Assembly (NCBI GenBank): GCA_029721435.1
Contig: CM056583.1
Span: 90,568,120-90,632,119 of the forward strand
Reading direction: 5' to 3'
From: Gymnothorax reevesii
Taxonomy: Eukaryota > Chordata > Actinopteri > Anguilliformes > Muraenidae
Length of the DNA stretch: 64,000 bases
A program made the translations under genes and the position numbers. The notes under the pieces are model-generated. The model saw nothing but the letters and a program-made list of their open reading frames with translations. It had not been told where the DNA came from and did no database searches. This document shows, piece after piece, positions 1 to 10,640 of the stretch. How positions within the stretch are numbered: the stretch's first letter is position 1; each line of letters opens with the position of its first letter.

Positions 1-189
1 TCTTTTCCTGTTTCTTCCCCTCGCTGCCCCGGTTATTGGATAACCTTATGTTTTCATGTTTCATACCCTTTGTATCTAGAATTTGTGCTTGTGTTATGTA
101 TTAATTCTGTTCACCTACTGTGTAATTGGATGTTTGTCTGTGTTTTCTGTTCATTTATTGTGTATTTGGTCTTTTATGTGCATTAGTGA

Positions 190-1040
190 GATCATCTTTA
201 AGCTGCTCTCTGCTTTCTTCAGATGGTCTTTAGAAACTGGAGAAATACCAAATGATTGGAAACAGAGCAATATAATACCAAAATATAAGAAAGGGGGCCG
301 TACTGAGCCAGGAAATTACAGGCCAGTCAGTTTAACTTGCAGTGCATGCAAAATACCAGAATCTGTCATAAAAGAAGTGTTGGATTATTTCTTGAATGTA
401 ATTATATCTTGAGGGATAGACAACATGATTTCCATAAGGGAAGGTCACGCCTGGCAAACCTTCTGTAATTCTTTGAAGAGGCCTCCATTTCTTTTGACCA
501 GAGCAGGGCTTATGACATCATATACTAGGATTTTCATAAAGCATTTGATAAAGTACCGCATAAGAGACTCATTTTTATAATGAGCTCCATTGGAGTTACA
601 GGAGGTATTCTTGAGTGGATTCAAAACGGGTCACAGGACAGAACACAAAGAGTGGTGGTCAGTGGTATCTCATCTGAGCTGGGTATGGTGGGGAGTGGCG
701 TCCCCCAGGGATCGGTGTTGGGACCCCTGCTGTTCCTCATCTACATTAATGACCTTGATCAGAATTTTGAAAGCAAATTATTTAAATTTGTGGATGATAC
801 TAAATTGGGAGGTTTGGCAAATAGTGTAGAGTCCACTAAAGTGATTCAGGATGATTGGGATAGAATCCAGAATTGGGCAGAAATGTGGCAAATGAAATTT
901 AATGTAGCGAAATGTAAAGTTCTACATGTAGGTAATGAAAACATTAGACAGGATTACTTCATGGGAGGTTTAAAACTGGAATGTGCTCCACATGAAAAAG
1001 ACCTGTGAGTGACTGTTCACCAAACCCCCTCCCCTAGGTT
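190..1040 (+). pseudogene. Non-LTR retrotransposon reverse transcriptase, decayed fragment
   Basis: Three frame-shifted blocks encode the core of a LINE reverse transcriptase. Block one (about 190-412) carries the N-terminal RT motif GNYRPVSLT. Block two (413-579) has two in-frame stops around a recognisable DFHKAFDKVPHKRL motif. Block three (580-1008) carries GVPQGSVLGPLLFLIYINDL, then FVDDTK, where FADD or YADD is usual, and the downstream EMWQMKFNVAKCKVLHVG. The endonuclease and the 3' end are absent, so this is a dead internal fragment. The layout fits the CR1/L2/Jockey-like group of vertebrate LINEs; I cannot fix the clade by eye. No poly-A tail or target duplication is visible. Confidence 0.88.
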
Positions 1041-3257
1041 CTAGGCTCTCCCCATTACTATAGCTCTGGTTTAACATGCCCTTAGACTTATTGACAATAA
1101 TTATGAGATTATATATGGTAAATAAGCAGTGTCAGTCCACTCTGATTTGTTGAGAGAAAAATCAACCAAAAAAACATCTTAAACAGCTTTTGTGTTGTTC
1201 TTGTGTGGCCACCAGCAAACCAATCTGCTCAGCATTTGCCACTCAAGGCACGTCTCCAGCCGATGCTGATTGGTGGTGTCAGCTTATGCATATGCCCTCT
1301 TGTTTATATAGTTTATTATTCACCATGTGTTTTCAAATAGTTACTGTATCTTTTGCATTCGTCTTTGATATCTCACTGTAGCGGTCGATTCACCCCTGCC
1401 TTAGGTTGTCCCCTCTCTGGAAATATAAGCCATCAAGTGAATCACAATTCACTTTTGGCGACAAGTGTTGAACACAGGACTGTCAGAGGGGCAAGATTTC
1501 TTACCACCTTGGTACATGGAGTAATGGCAGCTCCTCCATCCGCTCTGCACAGAGGGATTACACATTTTACAATAGCCCACAACTTCATTTCCTGACCTCT
1601 ACCTTTCCTTCCTGACATTCCTTCAGAGCTAGAATGTATGAGATGACTACTCTCACTGTCTCTCCAAACATCTTTGTTCCTGACACCCCCCTCCCTCTTC
1701 CTTCTCTTTCAGGTTTGGGTCACCATAATGTTGCACATGGGATGGGATGTTTAACGACAATCCAAGTTCCAGTGTGGTCATGTTTGGTGTCATTTTGTTT
1801 GTCTCAGTATGACTGGTGCAATAGTCTGTTTTCCATGGCAGTTTTCCTAGGTCTCAATATACATCAGCGAATCCGGGAGTAAACTGGACCACAGCGGAGA
1901 TCAGCCCCCACTGAGGCCACATGGCCTCACACTTAGATCAGTAACCACTTCCTGTGGGCCTCGGTACTGTTTGGAATTCTAAATTGCTCATTTGTCGCTA
2001 TTTAAAGGATCACACGGTTTTTGTAGCTATTGGTAGGAAACAAAGCCTTTGTTGAGTTCTGCTGTAAGACTCCCATATGACGTGTCATTTGTAACTTTGT
2101 GTGCAGTTCTCGCATGACCCCTGTCAGGAGGAGTTCTCCTTGTTGCCAGGTATGAGACTGTTCTGTTTTGACTTTGTAATTCCATGGTATATTTATTTAT
2201 TATGTAAATGCATTCTCAGTATTCTGATCAGTGTTTCAATTGGATTGTATTTGGCTTTAAGTGACCTACCTGGCAAATAAATTGTTATAACTTAATCTGT
2301 GTGGTTTCTCTGGAAATTGTCCAACTCTCTCTGTTTACCCATGAAGTGCTAATCATCGCTATAGATACTCTAGGCGCAAAATGCATGAATCAAAATGTCA
2401 TATTTCAGCTTTCAAAGGGTCATGTCCATGTGTCGTGAGCAAATCAGTTGGCAATGACCTCCAGAAAGGTTCGCAGGTACCTGTGAGTCTTTCTGAACGT
2501 CATTTGTCAACTAAATAATGAATGAATAACTCATGGAGAGATAGAGAGAGTACAAATAAGGATTAATATATAATGTTGGAATACCTCTTCACGCTGCTAC
2601 AGGGATGATGCATATTTAAGCTTTTAGTATCGCAGAGTATTGCACAAGTAGTCCTCCGTTGTTAACTCAATCTCCTCCGCTTGGCAGTTTTCCATGTTGA
2701 GAACGGGATGGCCAATGCTGGCCTTATTGGACCCCTAAGGCACGATCAGATATACCTGAAGGGATGGCATCTGACAGAACTTTGAAGTTACCTCGGACAT
2801 CTAGTCAGGTTGAGAGACGTGCGGACATGCAGTGGTACCAGCTTACAATGTTCTGACAGTGGTAACATTCTTCCTATAATCAAGTCAAAATTATAAATGA
2901 TAATGCTTCTATTCAAATTTGATTTCTTAAATTAGTAGTTATTAAAATGGAGTCAGATAAATTATACAAGGTCAAAGGTGACTTTTACAGACTTTTACCA
3001 GAAGATCTTCTTTCCACGGTGCCTGGAAGAGTGCACTCAGTTATCTTTGCCCTGATCAGCTCATTTCAGTTATTGGGTTAGTGTAGGACTTACATCAGGC
3101 TAAAACCTGAAGCGGGTGATGGCACAGCGTTCAGCCTCACAATGTTGTTTAGGTATCGCTACATTCAAATGAAGATATAGGTCTTATTGTTATCCCCTCG
3201 GTCACATTATTTGGTTTGTGACCTTATATTATATCATTTTATTCATACTTTGTTTGC
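1041..3257. other. Unassigned AT-rich intergenic sequence
   Basis: No reading frame here resembles a known protein. Short open frames near 1190-1880 have no motif or splice context. A polyadenylation-like AATAAA lies near 2276. I see no inverted repeat or tandem repeat. Confidence 0.4.
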
Positions 3258-3342
3258 AGTGGTGTTTTATTTGGCAGTTCACCTCTTTTCCAGTGTATCT
3301 AGCTTCCTTGTTCCCTCTGACTCATAATTTGCTTATTCTTGT
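3258..3342 (+). repeat. Dispersed repeat, copy A (partner at 44,937)
   Basis: About 85 bp starting GTGGTGTTTTATTTGGCAGT match 44,937-45,021 in the same orientation with a few substitutions. The similarity stops abruptly on both sides, so these are two fragments of one unidentified repeat family. Confidence 0.75.
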
Positions 3343-3632
3343 TCTGCCAGCTTCATATTTCGTTAATTCATAGTTGTTTCGCCAAATATTGCCACATAAT
3401 CACAGAAGCTACAGAGATATTTGGAAATTCATTGATGTCAAGACTGGAGCATTTAAACAACCCAATCATTGTGTTTGTCATCTGCAGGTAAAGGAATGAA
3501 GTTTCTCTCAAATGATTCACATTTCATTGTGTTTTCAAGCTCATATTTATGCTGAAAATTTTTACTTGTAAGTATTTTCAAGTGTATACTGCTTTTTAAT
3601 CTTATTTGGCATCTTCAACTCAAGTTACCTCA

Positions 3633-3634
<2 letters not shown>

Positions 3635-3662
<28 letters not shown>
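3635..3662 (+). repeat. (TAA)n microsatellite
   Basis: About nine uninterrupted TAA units. Confidence 0.95.
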
Positions 3663-3663
<1 letters not shown>

Positions 3664-4044
3664 GCCTGACACTTTATCCACCAATGAAAAGGTAAGTGCA
3701 GTTAAGTAAGAGCCAAATATGCCTATTTACCACTAGAGCTTTACAGTACAGACAGTTTATCATAGAGAAAGCTGCTTTATTTTCCATTGATAAATTCAGC
3801 AAATGAAGGTACTGTATCTATTATTTTGCTAATACATTAATTTGATCAAAAACATTTGATGGAAAAACCAAGGGCAAAATGGGCATGACATGCTTGTGAC
3901 TTTGCTGGCGCTTGTACCACCAACATCCCTTGAGTAAATAAAACCTTACCAACAAGGCTACACAACAGCTCCCTTTTTAAAAGGGGCAAATTATTGTACA
4001 GCCTCAAGCTAAGACCTTGTTAGACACAAGGTGACACATTCAGG

Positions 4045-4490
4045 TTTAAACCCTTTACGCAGAAGCCAAATCATTAAATAATTAGAGATTTCAGGTTCAC
4101 AGAGAGGAAAGGTATGGCTCAACTGAGAAGGGACAAATTTAGAATTGCCTCATATTTTAGTTTATTTTCATGATTTTGGTAGAGAAAAAAAGGCTGCAAA
4201 TCTTCATGAAAATTCAGCATTGAAGAAGTTAAAAACATACTGAAAATTGAAAAATGGTTGAGGGCTAAAAGTATTTATTTCTAGGATCATAAACTCCTTG
4301 ACCACAAGTACAAGTCATCTGAGCATCACATTCTAAATTACCGTCTCTCTAGGACCTGATTAAGACAGCTGTCCAGGTGGCTCCTCAAACTCCAAGATGA
4401 TGAACTCTTTATGCATGAAATTCAATATGATTCAATGATTTCCTGGTTTAGATTCGTATGAGTTTATCAATATAGGTACAGTTGGACATC
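4045..4490 (+). repeat. Dispersed repeat, copy A (partner at 46,226)
   Basis: Collinear with 46,226-46,775 through several conserved blocks: CGCAGAAGCCAAAT, a TTTATTTTCATGATTTTGG block, an ATCATAAACTCCTTGA block and TGAGTTTATCAATATAGG. The two copies differ by many substitutions and indels, so the family is old. Copy B begins TTAACCCCTTTCTGC, which would fit a piggyBac-type end, but the far end is not identified. The match ends where the inverted-end element at 4493 begins. Confidence 0.72.
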
Positions 4491-4492
4491 AG

Positions 4493-4620
4493 TGGTCACG
4501 AGTAGGGTATAGCTGCAGCCTCGGAGGCCGCAGTTTTAGGACCGCAGTTTCAGGACCGCACACTCAGGACCCCTGGTTTCTCCGAACAGCGCCACTCACC
4601 TTAGGAGGCTGCATTACTTG
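4493..4620 (+). repeat. Left inverted end of the 4.5-7.4 kb element
   Basis: Carries three short words of the form GGACCGCAGTTTCAGGACCG, ending with ACAGCGCCACTCACC. It is the inverted counterpart of 7247-7434. Confidence 0.65.
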
Positions 4621-5265
4621 TACAAAGAGACGACTAGGAGTATGACGACGAGCAACAAACTGAGAAGTGAGTACTGAGAAAATTTTTAATGACAAACAAA
4701 TAAAACTAAGTCCTTTGCATGAATTTAACTGGAAAATAAACGTCGGCTTAACAAAGTATGTAATAAGTTTGCAAAAGTTTAACTTAGTGAAACATTAATA
4801 AGTTTATGAGTGGTTGTTGCAACTGTGTTAGCATGTTTAATGTAACGTATTTAGCTAACGATAACTATTTAATATTGCCATATTGTCCTTTCGGCCAAGA
4901 CTATTGTTTGATACAACTATTTTATTTAGCTTTTGGACAACTGTCATTTCACAATCAACAGGTAGGATTACTTAAAACTATGCAGCTGGTTGTGGTCACC
5001 TATAATTAACCTCACCCGTATAATGCTGACTGTATATTAACATTTGTGTTGTGAAACCAAGGCGTGATTTGGAAAGCCCAACTGTCTCCTAATTGTCAGT
5101 GACTAATCATATTTCTATAATTAATTCTAGTCAACTTAAAAGGATGATTAAAAACCTCTCTCTTCTCTTTCTTGCAAATGTAAAAAAATCCACCTGCATT
5201 GTAACTTATCTGCTTGTAATGTACGTTTTTCTTCATTTTATGCTTTTTCAAATATCACTCTTTTT

Positions 5266-5366
5266 TAGCTCGCCGGGACGAATAACGTCCGGAGAGCTAT
5301 TGTCGTACCCCCGGCGTCCGCGTCCATCCGCGTGCAGAAAAACTTTAACCTTGCCCCGGCGAGCTT
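5266..5366 (+). mobile_element. Small inverted-repeat insertion (about 100 bp)
   Basis: Begins TAGCTCGCCGGG and ends CCCCGGCGAGCT, so its ends are inverted copies. It is strikingly GC-rich against AT-rich flanks. The composition resembles the GCGTCCG-rich fish MITE fragments such as the one at 44,690. It lies inside the 4.5-7.4 kb element and therefore arrived later. Confidence 0.55.
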
Positions 5367-5639
5367 TATTGTCTTTCTGACAACTCTTGTTACAATACTA
5401 TATTTAGCATTTATGTACAAGCTTTTTGAAGTTTCGGCTCTTAATCAACAATGTTTGTGCCATGAACTTTAATCTTACGTAGTTTGCTTTTGCTTTTCTA
5501 AATTTTCAGCAATGTATTTAAGTTCATTCCAGCATTCAGCATTCTCACTGTATTTTCACAGGAAATACGATTTCCTAGATTTTCTATGACATTATCGGAA
5601 ATTTTTTTGGACTAACTATGTGATCTCTTTTTTTTAAAG

Positions 5640-6467
5640 ATGCATATAACTATCCAGGAAGGCAGAACATTGCCAGAAATCTCAAGATGCACTACATGCT
5701 GCAGACAAGTTCATTGCCCAAGCTGTCGCTCAGCTGTGTTCCACCCTACGATGTTAAGCAAAGTGAAAGCTCATTTGGAGAGCCATTTCAACAGAGCTAT
5801 TCTCCATGAAGGTAACATTTGAAAACATTGTCCCCGGAAATGTAAATTAAGTTACAAAGTGTCTGCACGAAATTGGTATTTGTTAGTGAACACTAATATG
5901 AGCTAATTTCTTTCCTGATCATAGCCCATCCCAGTAAGCCAACCGATCATTTTACAATTTTTTATTTTAAAAATAACTTCATATAACATGTAGTTCATGC
6001 AAATCCAAGGATCGGCAGGGCTCTGATGAAGTGAGTAAAGATGGATGACTTAATTTTCCAAAGCTCTAAAGCAAGTAAATCTGACATCAGTATTACAATG
6101 AAAACAAACACTAACTCTGACTCTTCAAATGCTCATTTATTTGGTCATCCAGAAACTTCACAAACATACCTAAACTTTTATAAGATGTTGCCTCAAAATT
6201 GTAATTTAGCCCTTTGACATCATGTTTAAGTTCAACAATAATTTGAGTAGATTTTTATCAGCATCAATATTTATCACACACCTCTATTAAAAATGAGTCT
6301 GAGACACACTTTTGAATAATATACTAATATAATAATTTATGTTTCAGGGTACACTGTTCACAGATGTGGGTTAAACTGCCGACCACAGTGGCATTACCAC
6401 TGCATCTACTGTCAGTCAACAGTTTTACGTAAACAGACTTCATTAATTATCTGTCTCTTTGCAATAT
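5640..6467 (+). CDS. Zinc-finger protein exons inside the inverted-end element
   Basis: Two open segments join across canonical splice sites. Exon one runs from 5640, after a pyrimidine tract and AG, to 5811, with donor GTAACA. Exon two begins at 6348, after TTATGTTTCAG, and stays open to a stop at about 6467. The junction falls after the first base of a Gly codon and keeps the frame. The product has closely spaced Cys pairs (CTTC, CPSC), then HLESHFNRAILHEG, then across the junction C-x3-C and H-x-HC-x2-YC. That is a C2H2/C2HC-like array of about 95 residues. I recall similar His/Cys stretches in fish predicted proteins of unknown function, but cannot name a family. An upstream exon is likely. 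Coordinates include the intron. A transposase role is not shown. Confidence 0.45.
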
Positions 6468-6681
6468 GAACACCTCGCCTATAACTGCAACCAGCCCAGC
6501 TCCAGCAATCACCACCATTACCACTCCAGTGGCCACCAGCATCCCAGCTCCATCTCCCACCACCAACTCCACTCCAACAGCGACAGTCATCTCAGCTACA
6601 GTAACCCCCACTATCCCAGCTCCTGCAACTACTAGCCTTCCCACTCCTGTGGCCACCAGCATGTTTAGGTTGTTTATATAA
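6466..6681 (+). CDS. Ser/Thr/Pro/Ala-rich open frame, possibly the same transcript
   Basis: A 71-codon ORF in which Thr, Ser, Pro and Ala dominate, with an imperfectly repeated unit ending in PVATS (twice) and related TTSLPTP words. It starts at the point where the upstream zinc-finger frame stops, one base out of register. It could be read after a further splice from the GTAAAC near 6429. It may equally be low-complexity noncoding DNA, since its complementary strand is also open. No domain recognised. Confidence 0.25.
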   Translation: MNTSPITATSPAPAITTITTPVATSIPAPSPTTNSTPTATVISATVTPTIPAPATTSLPTPVATSMFRLFI

Positions 6682-7000
6682 TTGTTTATATTTCTTCATT
6701 GTGTGGATAAAATAAAAATGTAGAGTCATTCTTGTTTCTTGCCTCTTTCTAACCTTTAAAATATCTGGTTGAAATATAGATAGGTCAGTTCCGTTTATCT
6801 CACACCAAATCATAACACAAGTCTGTGTCTTTTAAGGCACATTTTTACATGGAGGTCTGTATGTGCTTTCACTTTTTTCCTGAGTATCATTAGCTAATTC
6901 TGCTAATAATACAATTTTCAAGTCTTTGCAACTAAGGTCAATTTCATGGCAAAGTAGTGTTTGTATGGGATATGTATTTAACTCTTTGGAAGAAAGTATT

Positions 7001-7212
7001 AATTGGGTGGAATCAACCTTTAAAATGGCGAATAATTAATCAAAATATTACTTGGCTGGAATCAACCTTTAAAATGATAAAGAACAAATTTTTAGGTAGA
7101 ATCAACCTTTGAAAATATAAATAATGAATCAATGTATTTGGGTGTAATCCAACTTTACAAATATACATGATAAGTAAGAGTATTTGGTGGAATAAATTTT
7201 TAAACCCACAAC
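7001..7212 (+). repeat. Degenerate tandem repeat, about 45-bp unit
   Basis: The word GGTGGAATCAACCTTTAAAA recurs in decaying form near 7006, 7055, 7095, 7141 and 7186, spacing 40-50 bp. It lies just inside the right inverted end of the 4.5-7.4 kb element. Confidence 0.7.
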
Positions 7213-7246
7213 AAAAAGTATTTGGTTGCGGAAATATTTAAATCAG

Positions 7247-7434
7247 TAGGTGGCGCTGTGGCAAAAAAGCCAGGGTCCTGAAATTGCGGTCCTACAACTG
7301 CTGTCCTGAAACCAGCCTCCAACAGCAGGGGGCGCTGTGGCAAAAACACCAGGGTCCGAGAACTGCGATCCTGAAAGTGCGGTCCTGAAAGTGCAGCCTC
7401 CAGGCCTGCAGGGATGTAGTATTGGTGGTCACCA
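7247..7434 (-). repeat. Right inverted end of the 4.5-7.4 kb element
   Basis: Contains two copies of a GGCGCTGTGGCAAAAA block and several TCCTGAAA(T/G)TGCGGTCC words. Read on the - strand these match the left end at 4493-4620. The right end is about 60 bp longer because of the doubled block. Confidence 0.65.
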
Positions 7435-7439
7435 GTATC

Positions 7440-7996
7440 CTCTCCAAACACAAAACATGCCTTTTCTCCATGATAAAGTTTAGAATGTTTTCATTTTCCC
7501 TCATTATCTCACAAGCCAGCACACATACCCATGAAAGGAACTGCTTAGTCAACGGTCAGAACATTCACCCTGCAATGAAAAAGCAGCTGCCACTGTGCTT
7601 GCAACCTTATACAAACACTTTCCACCCCTTATAAGGAACAAGTATAACTCACTAACTCAGTAATATCTGAAATATGCCTTATTATAACAGATCCGATATT
7701 CCACTGTCAGGAAAATCAGGCAATCTTCCCTAGATTGAACAGAATGGTATAATGAACATCCCAGGGCGTCTACCGAAGTGTGTGAACTCTTGGCATTATA
7801 AACAAACCAAAACCTCAGCATTTGATTTAGTTGAATATGGAATGAATTCCAAAACAAAAAGCCACATTCAGCAAAATGCAACCACAGTAGCAGTAGCAGA
7901 GTTTGTTCATTGAATCCCTCCTCCAGGGCAGATGTATCCGGTAGAAGGAACCCTCAAGTCCTGTTTCATTTGGAATAATTCCTATTGTCCATGTTA
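7440..7996. other. Unassigned intergenic sequence
   Basis: No gene-like frame, tandem array or inverted repeat recognised. Confidence 0.35.
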
Positions 7997-8004
7997 CCTT
8001 AGAA

Positions 8005-8218
8005 CAGTGCTTCTCAAACCTCTCCTGGAGGACCACCTGTCCTGCAGGTTTTAGATCTTTCCCTGCTTTAGCACAGGTGATTCAAATGATCAGCTCGTTA
8101 TTGACCCTCTAAAGCTGATTGATAACATCCTGATTATTTGAATCACCTGTGCTGGGGCAGGGAAAGACCTAAAACAGGCAGGGCAGGTGGTCCTCCAGGA
8201 GAGGTTTGAGAAACACTG
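8005..8218. mobile_element. hAT-type MITE with 8-bp target duplication
   Basis: A 214-bp palindromic element. The left end is CAGTGCTTCTCAAACCTCTC and the right end read inversely is CAGTGTTTCTCAAACCTCTC; the inverted similarity extends through most of the element. It is flanked by perfect 8-bp copies of CCTTAGAA (7997-8004 and 8219-8226). CAG ends with 8-bp duplications are diagnostic of hAT elements. There is no coding capacity. Confidence 0.93.
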
Positions 8219-8244
8219 CCTTAGAACATACCTAATGTAACTGA

Positions 8245-8345
8245 ACACTTTAGGCCAGTTTTGGAAGTCTTTTTTTTTTTTTTTTAATAAATCACGTCAT
8301 TTTCAGCTGCTCAATTGTGTGCAACGTTGAGGGAATACAATTTAA
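8245..8345 (+). repeat. Dispersed repeat (partner at 55,743)
   Basis: Shares GTTTTGGAAGTC, then AATCACGTCATT, then TCAGCTGC and GTTGAGxGAATACAA in the same order with 55,743-55,826. Here an expanded T run of about 19 interrupts it. Family unknown. Confidence 0.65.
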
Positions 8346-8440
8346 GTATTGCTTAAAAAAATGTCATGATTGTCATTGTTACTCCATTATTAGCAGCAAC
8401 TACTTTGTCCTCTTCCCACACCTCTGATACCGAAGGCTGA

Positions 8441-8496
8441 CTGCAGTAAACAGTTATGTCCAGATGTTATATATTGGACATAACTGTTTATTGCAG
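8441..8496. repeat. Short hairpin, 21-bp arms
   Basis: Arms at 8441-8461 and 8476-8496 pair at 20 of 21 positions around a 14-base AT-rich loop. It would fold tightly as RNA or cruciform. No promoter or flanking target duplication seen. Confidence 0.85.
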
Positions 8497-8605
8497 TTAA
8501 TCCTCAATATATTGTTTTTTTGGTATTTGATGTACATGAATAACTGAATATAGAAACAACTTTTTGAATATCTCACCACATACGCATTCTTCCGTCATAT
8601 TTGTC

Positions 8606-8668
8606 TCACACATATATGCACACGCTCCCACACTCTCACGCACGCACATACACACACACACACGCACA
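8606..8668 (-). repeat. (CA)n-rich microsatellite
   Basis: Imperfect CA/CG dinucleotide tract; the - strand reads GTGTGT. Confidence 0.9.
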
Positions 8669-8719
8669 TTTACCTCTCTTTTCCTGTACAGAAATATATT
8701 CAATAAATTAAAACGTGTA

Positions 8720-9082
8720 TCAAAAGATTAGTATTTTAAAGAAAAACTACAAGCATATAGAAACGATTTAAAAAAGACTTGGTCCATTGTGAATACTCTT
8801 ATTGGTAGAAAAACAAAAAATTCCGACATATCTGAGGTATTTAAAATCGAGGGCAGAACTATAACCAACAAACATGAATTTGCCAATGAATTTTGTAATT
8901 ACTTCAAGAAAATTGGCCCAAAATGTGCCATGCAAATGGGCAATTCCTTCAACACAGTTCATGACTAGCTTGGCAAAACTAAGGGCATACAATGCTCTTT
9001 GTTTTTCAATCCAACCGACCCAATTGAAGTTTTTGATGTTATTACGGCATTCAAGCCAAAGAAAAGCACTGGTAATGATAAC
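8720..9082 (+). pseudogene. LINE ORF2 fragment, region just upstream of RT
   Basis: One frame reads NTLIGRKTKN, then FANEFCNYFKKIGPK, then IEVFDVITAFKPKKSTGNDN. These correspond to the linker between endonuclease and RT in CR1/L2/Rex-like LINEs (the N-x-F-x2-IG and KKSxGxD motifs). One TAG stop lies near 8967, and similarity is lost past 9082. The fragment is truncated at both ends and inactive. Confidence 0.72.
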
Positions 9083-10280
9083 AGTAGTATGTGGCTGGTT
9101 TTTTGCCAAATGTGAGACAAGGCTTTGTGTTCTTTTTGGTCAGCAGGCGCGGACTGGCCATCGGGAGCACAGTGACATTTCCCGGTGGCCTGACAGTAGC
9201 CATCCAGTCAGCTTGACTTGCAATAGGCTAATAACCAAATTAGGAATGAATTAACGGATCGCACCGAATCCACAAATAGGGCGATCGCTGTGAAAAAGAA
9301 ACCATTACGGCACCCAGCGACGCACAGAGCAGCCAAACAAAATGGAAATGTGGAGCGGAGAGGATGAAAAGTGCAAAGCACTGCCAACATAAGCAGTGAA
9401 GGCTAACAAATACAAATAGCTCACATTTTCGCCAGTGAGGGAGCAGGTCAGTCAAAAACAAAAACACTCGCTTAAACAGACACACACCCATCATGGTTAT
9501 TATATTGTTGTAGCTAGCCAGCAGATTTAGTCAGTCTGGCAACAGAAAGGTAATAACCACTGATATTTTGTGTCTGTCCATTGATACTCATATGAAGAAG
9601 TAAATCTATCCAGTTGGGGTGACTGAATCGCTAGTCAGATGACGACGACCTGTCAACCTAATGAAATAACGAGGATGGTGACTAACGAGCGATTCAGTTA
9701 CCGACCTGAATGAATACCAATGCATAGATAATATTATCGTCCTTTCTGTTTTCAGTCTGACCGAATCCGTCAGCTACAGCCATTTCATAACGCTCCCGGG
9801 TTACCGGTTATCTGTTGCCTATTTAATAAGTTCCACTTAGTGGAAGTCGATTAAAATATATATAACCATTGTTGGGGAAGCGACTTTGAAAGTATGGCTT
9901 CCGAAGCTGTCAATTACTTTACCCTGAAAGTAGTTTAATGACAGAAAAGCTATCCTAAGAAAATATCTAGTTTGGTCGACTAAAGTTACTTAGAAAAAGT
10001 AGTACGAATGACTGATTATACAATTCATAAAACTGATAATGTTGACAGTTGACAATGACAGTTGCTTTTGAGCTTCTTATCAGTAGAACAGTCGAAAAAC
10101 TAATGCAACATATTGCACTGGACTACAGATGCTGATTTTTCACTGTACATTTGTCAAAAGATTTCCGACACCCCAATTTTTCCAGTTTTATATTGCAAAT
10201 TATGCAGTTCCAGTCCAATGAATAGCTTGAAATGGTACAAGGGTAAGTGGTGAACTGCCAGAAGTTTTAAACAAAAGGTA
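9083..10280. other. Unassigned sequence with possible hAT-related scraps
   Basis: Near 9145 the words GCAGGCGCGGACTGGCCATC resemble the start of fish hAT/ZMYM-type elements that open with CAGGG(G)CGGACTG; a similar word precedes the hAT pseudogene at 26,578. No coding block follows. The rest shows nothing I recognise. Confidence 0.25.
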
Positions 10281-10420
10281 AGGTTACGCAGGTTTTTGTA
10301 CGCCGTCGAGTCGGTGAAAGGATGGTTCTTCAGTGTGAGACATTCACTGTCAAACATGGGGGATGAAGGGTGACGGTCTGGGGCTGTTTTGCTGCATCCA
10401 GGGTCAGTGATGTCATGGTT
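10281..10420 (+). pseudogene. Tc1-family transposase fragment
   Basis: Reads FVRRRVGERM, then a Cys, then TVKHGG, a stop codon, and VTVWGCFAAS. This matches the RRxGER..C..TVKHGG...VWGCF block that carries the second catalytic Asp region of Tc1 transposases. Only about 45 codons survive and they contain a TGA stop, so it is dead. No inverted ends are recognisable nearby. Confidence 0.82.
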
Positions 10421-10640
10421 TGGTCCCGCCAGGAGAAGACAATGAGCCTGCGGGCACTGGGACCCTGTTGTACCCTGTTGTACCCAACACCAACGGAAGG
10501 GACTCACGTGCACAGGCTGAGTAATACTTAGTAAATATTCATTTAAATAAATATTTACTTTAATAAATAAAAACAGAGAGGAGAACAGCTGCGACTAATA
10601 GCAGGGCTCCAAGCAGTGGCTGCGTTAGACCTGGTCTAAC

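Larger units (their letters stand above)
4493..7434 (+). mobile_element. Unclassified element with long, internally repeated inverted ends
   Basis: The two ends are inverted copies of each other. The left end reads TGGTCACGAGTAGGG, then GCAGCCTCGGAGGC, then repeated GGACCGCAGTTTCAGGACCG words, then an ACAGCGCCACTC block. The right end, read on the - strand, starts TGGTGACCACC and has GCAGGCCTGGAGGC, the same GGACCGC..TTTCAGGA words and two ACAGCGCC blocks. Between them lie a two-exon zinc-finger ORF, a Ser/Thr/Pro-rich ORF, a small inserted MITE (5266-5366) and a degenerate tandem repeat (7001-7212). The left end interrupts the dispersed repeat ending at 4490. I could not define a target duplication. 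The general pattern is that of a DNA transposon, but I do not recognise a transposase catalytic domain, so the class is open; a non-autonomous or captured-gene element is possible. Confidence 0.6.

Noticed and set aside
6447..6662. Val/Gly-rich ORF on the - strand
   Set aside because: Mirror of the Thr/Ser/Pro-rich + frame; low-complexity shadow.
9208..9494. Two hydrophobic ORFs on the - strand
   Set aside because: Overlapping frames in repeat-like DNA, no domain or conserved start.
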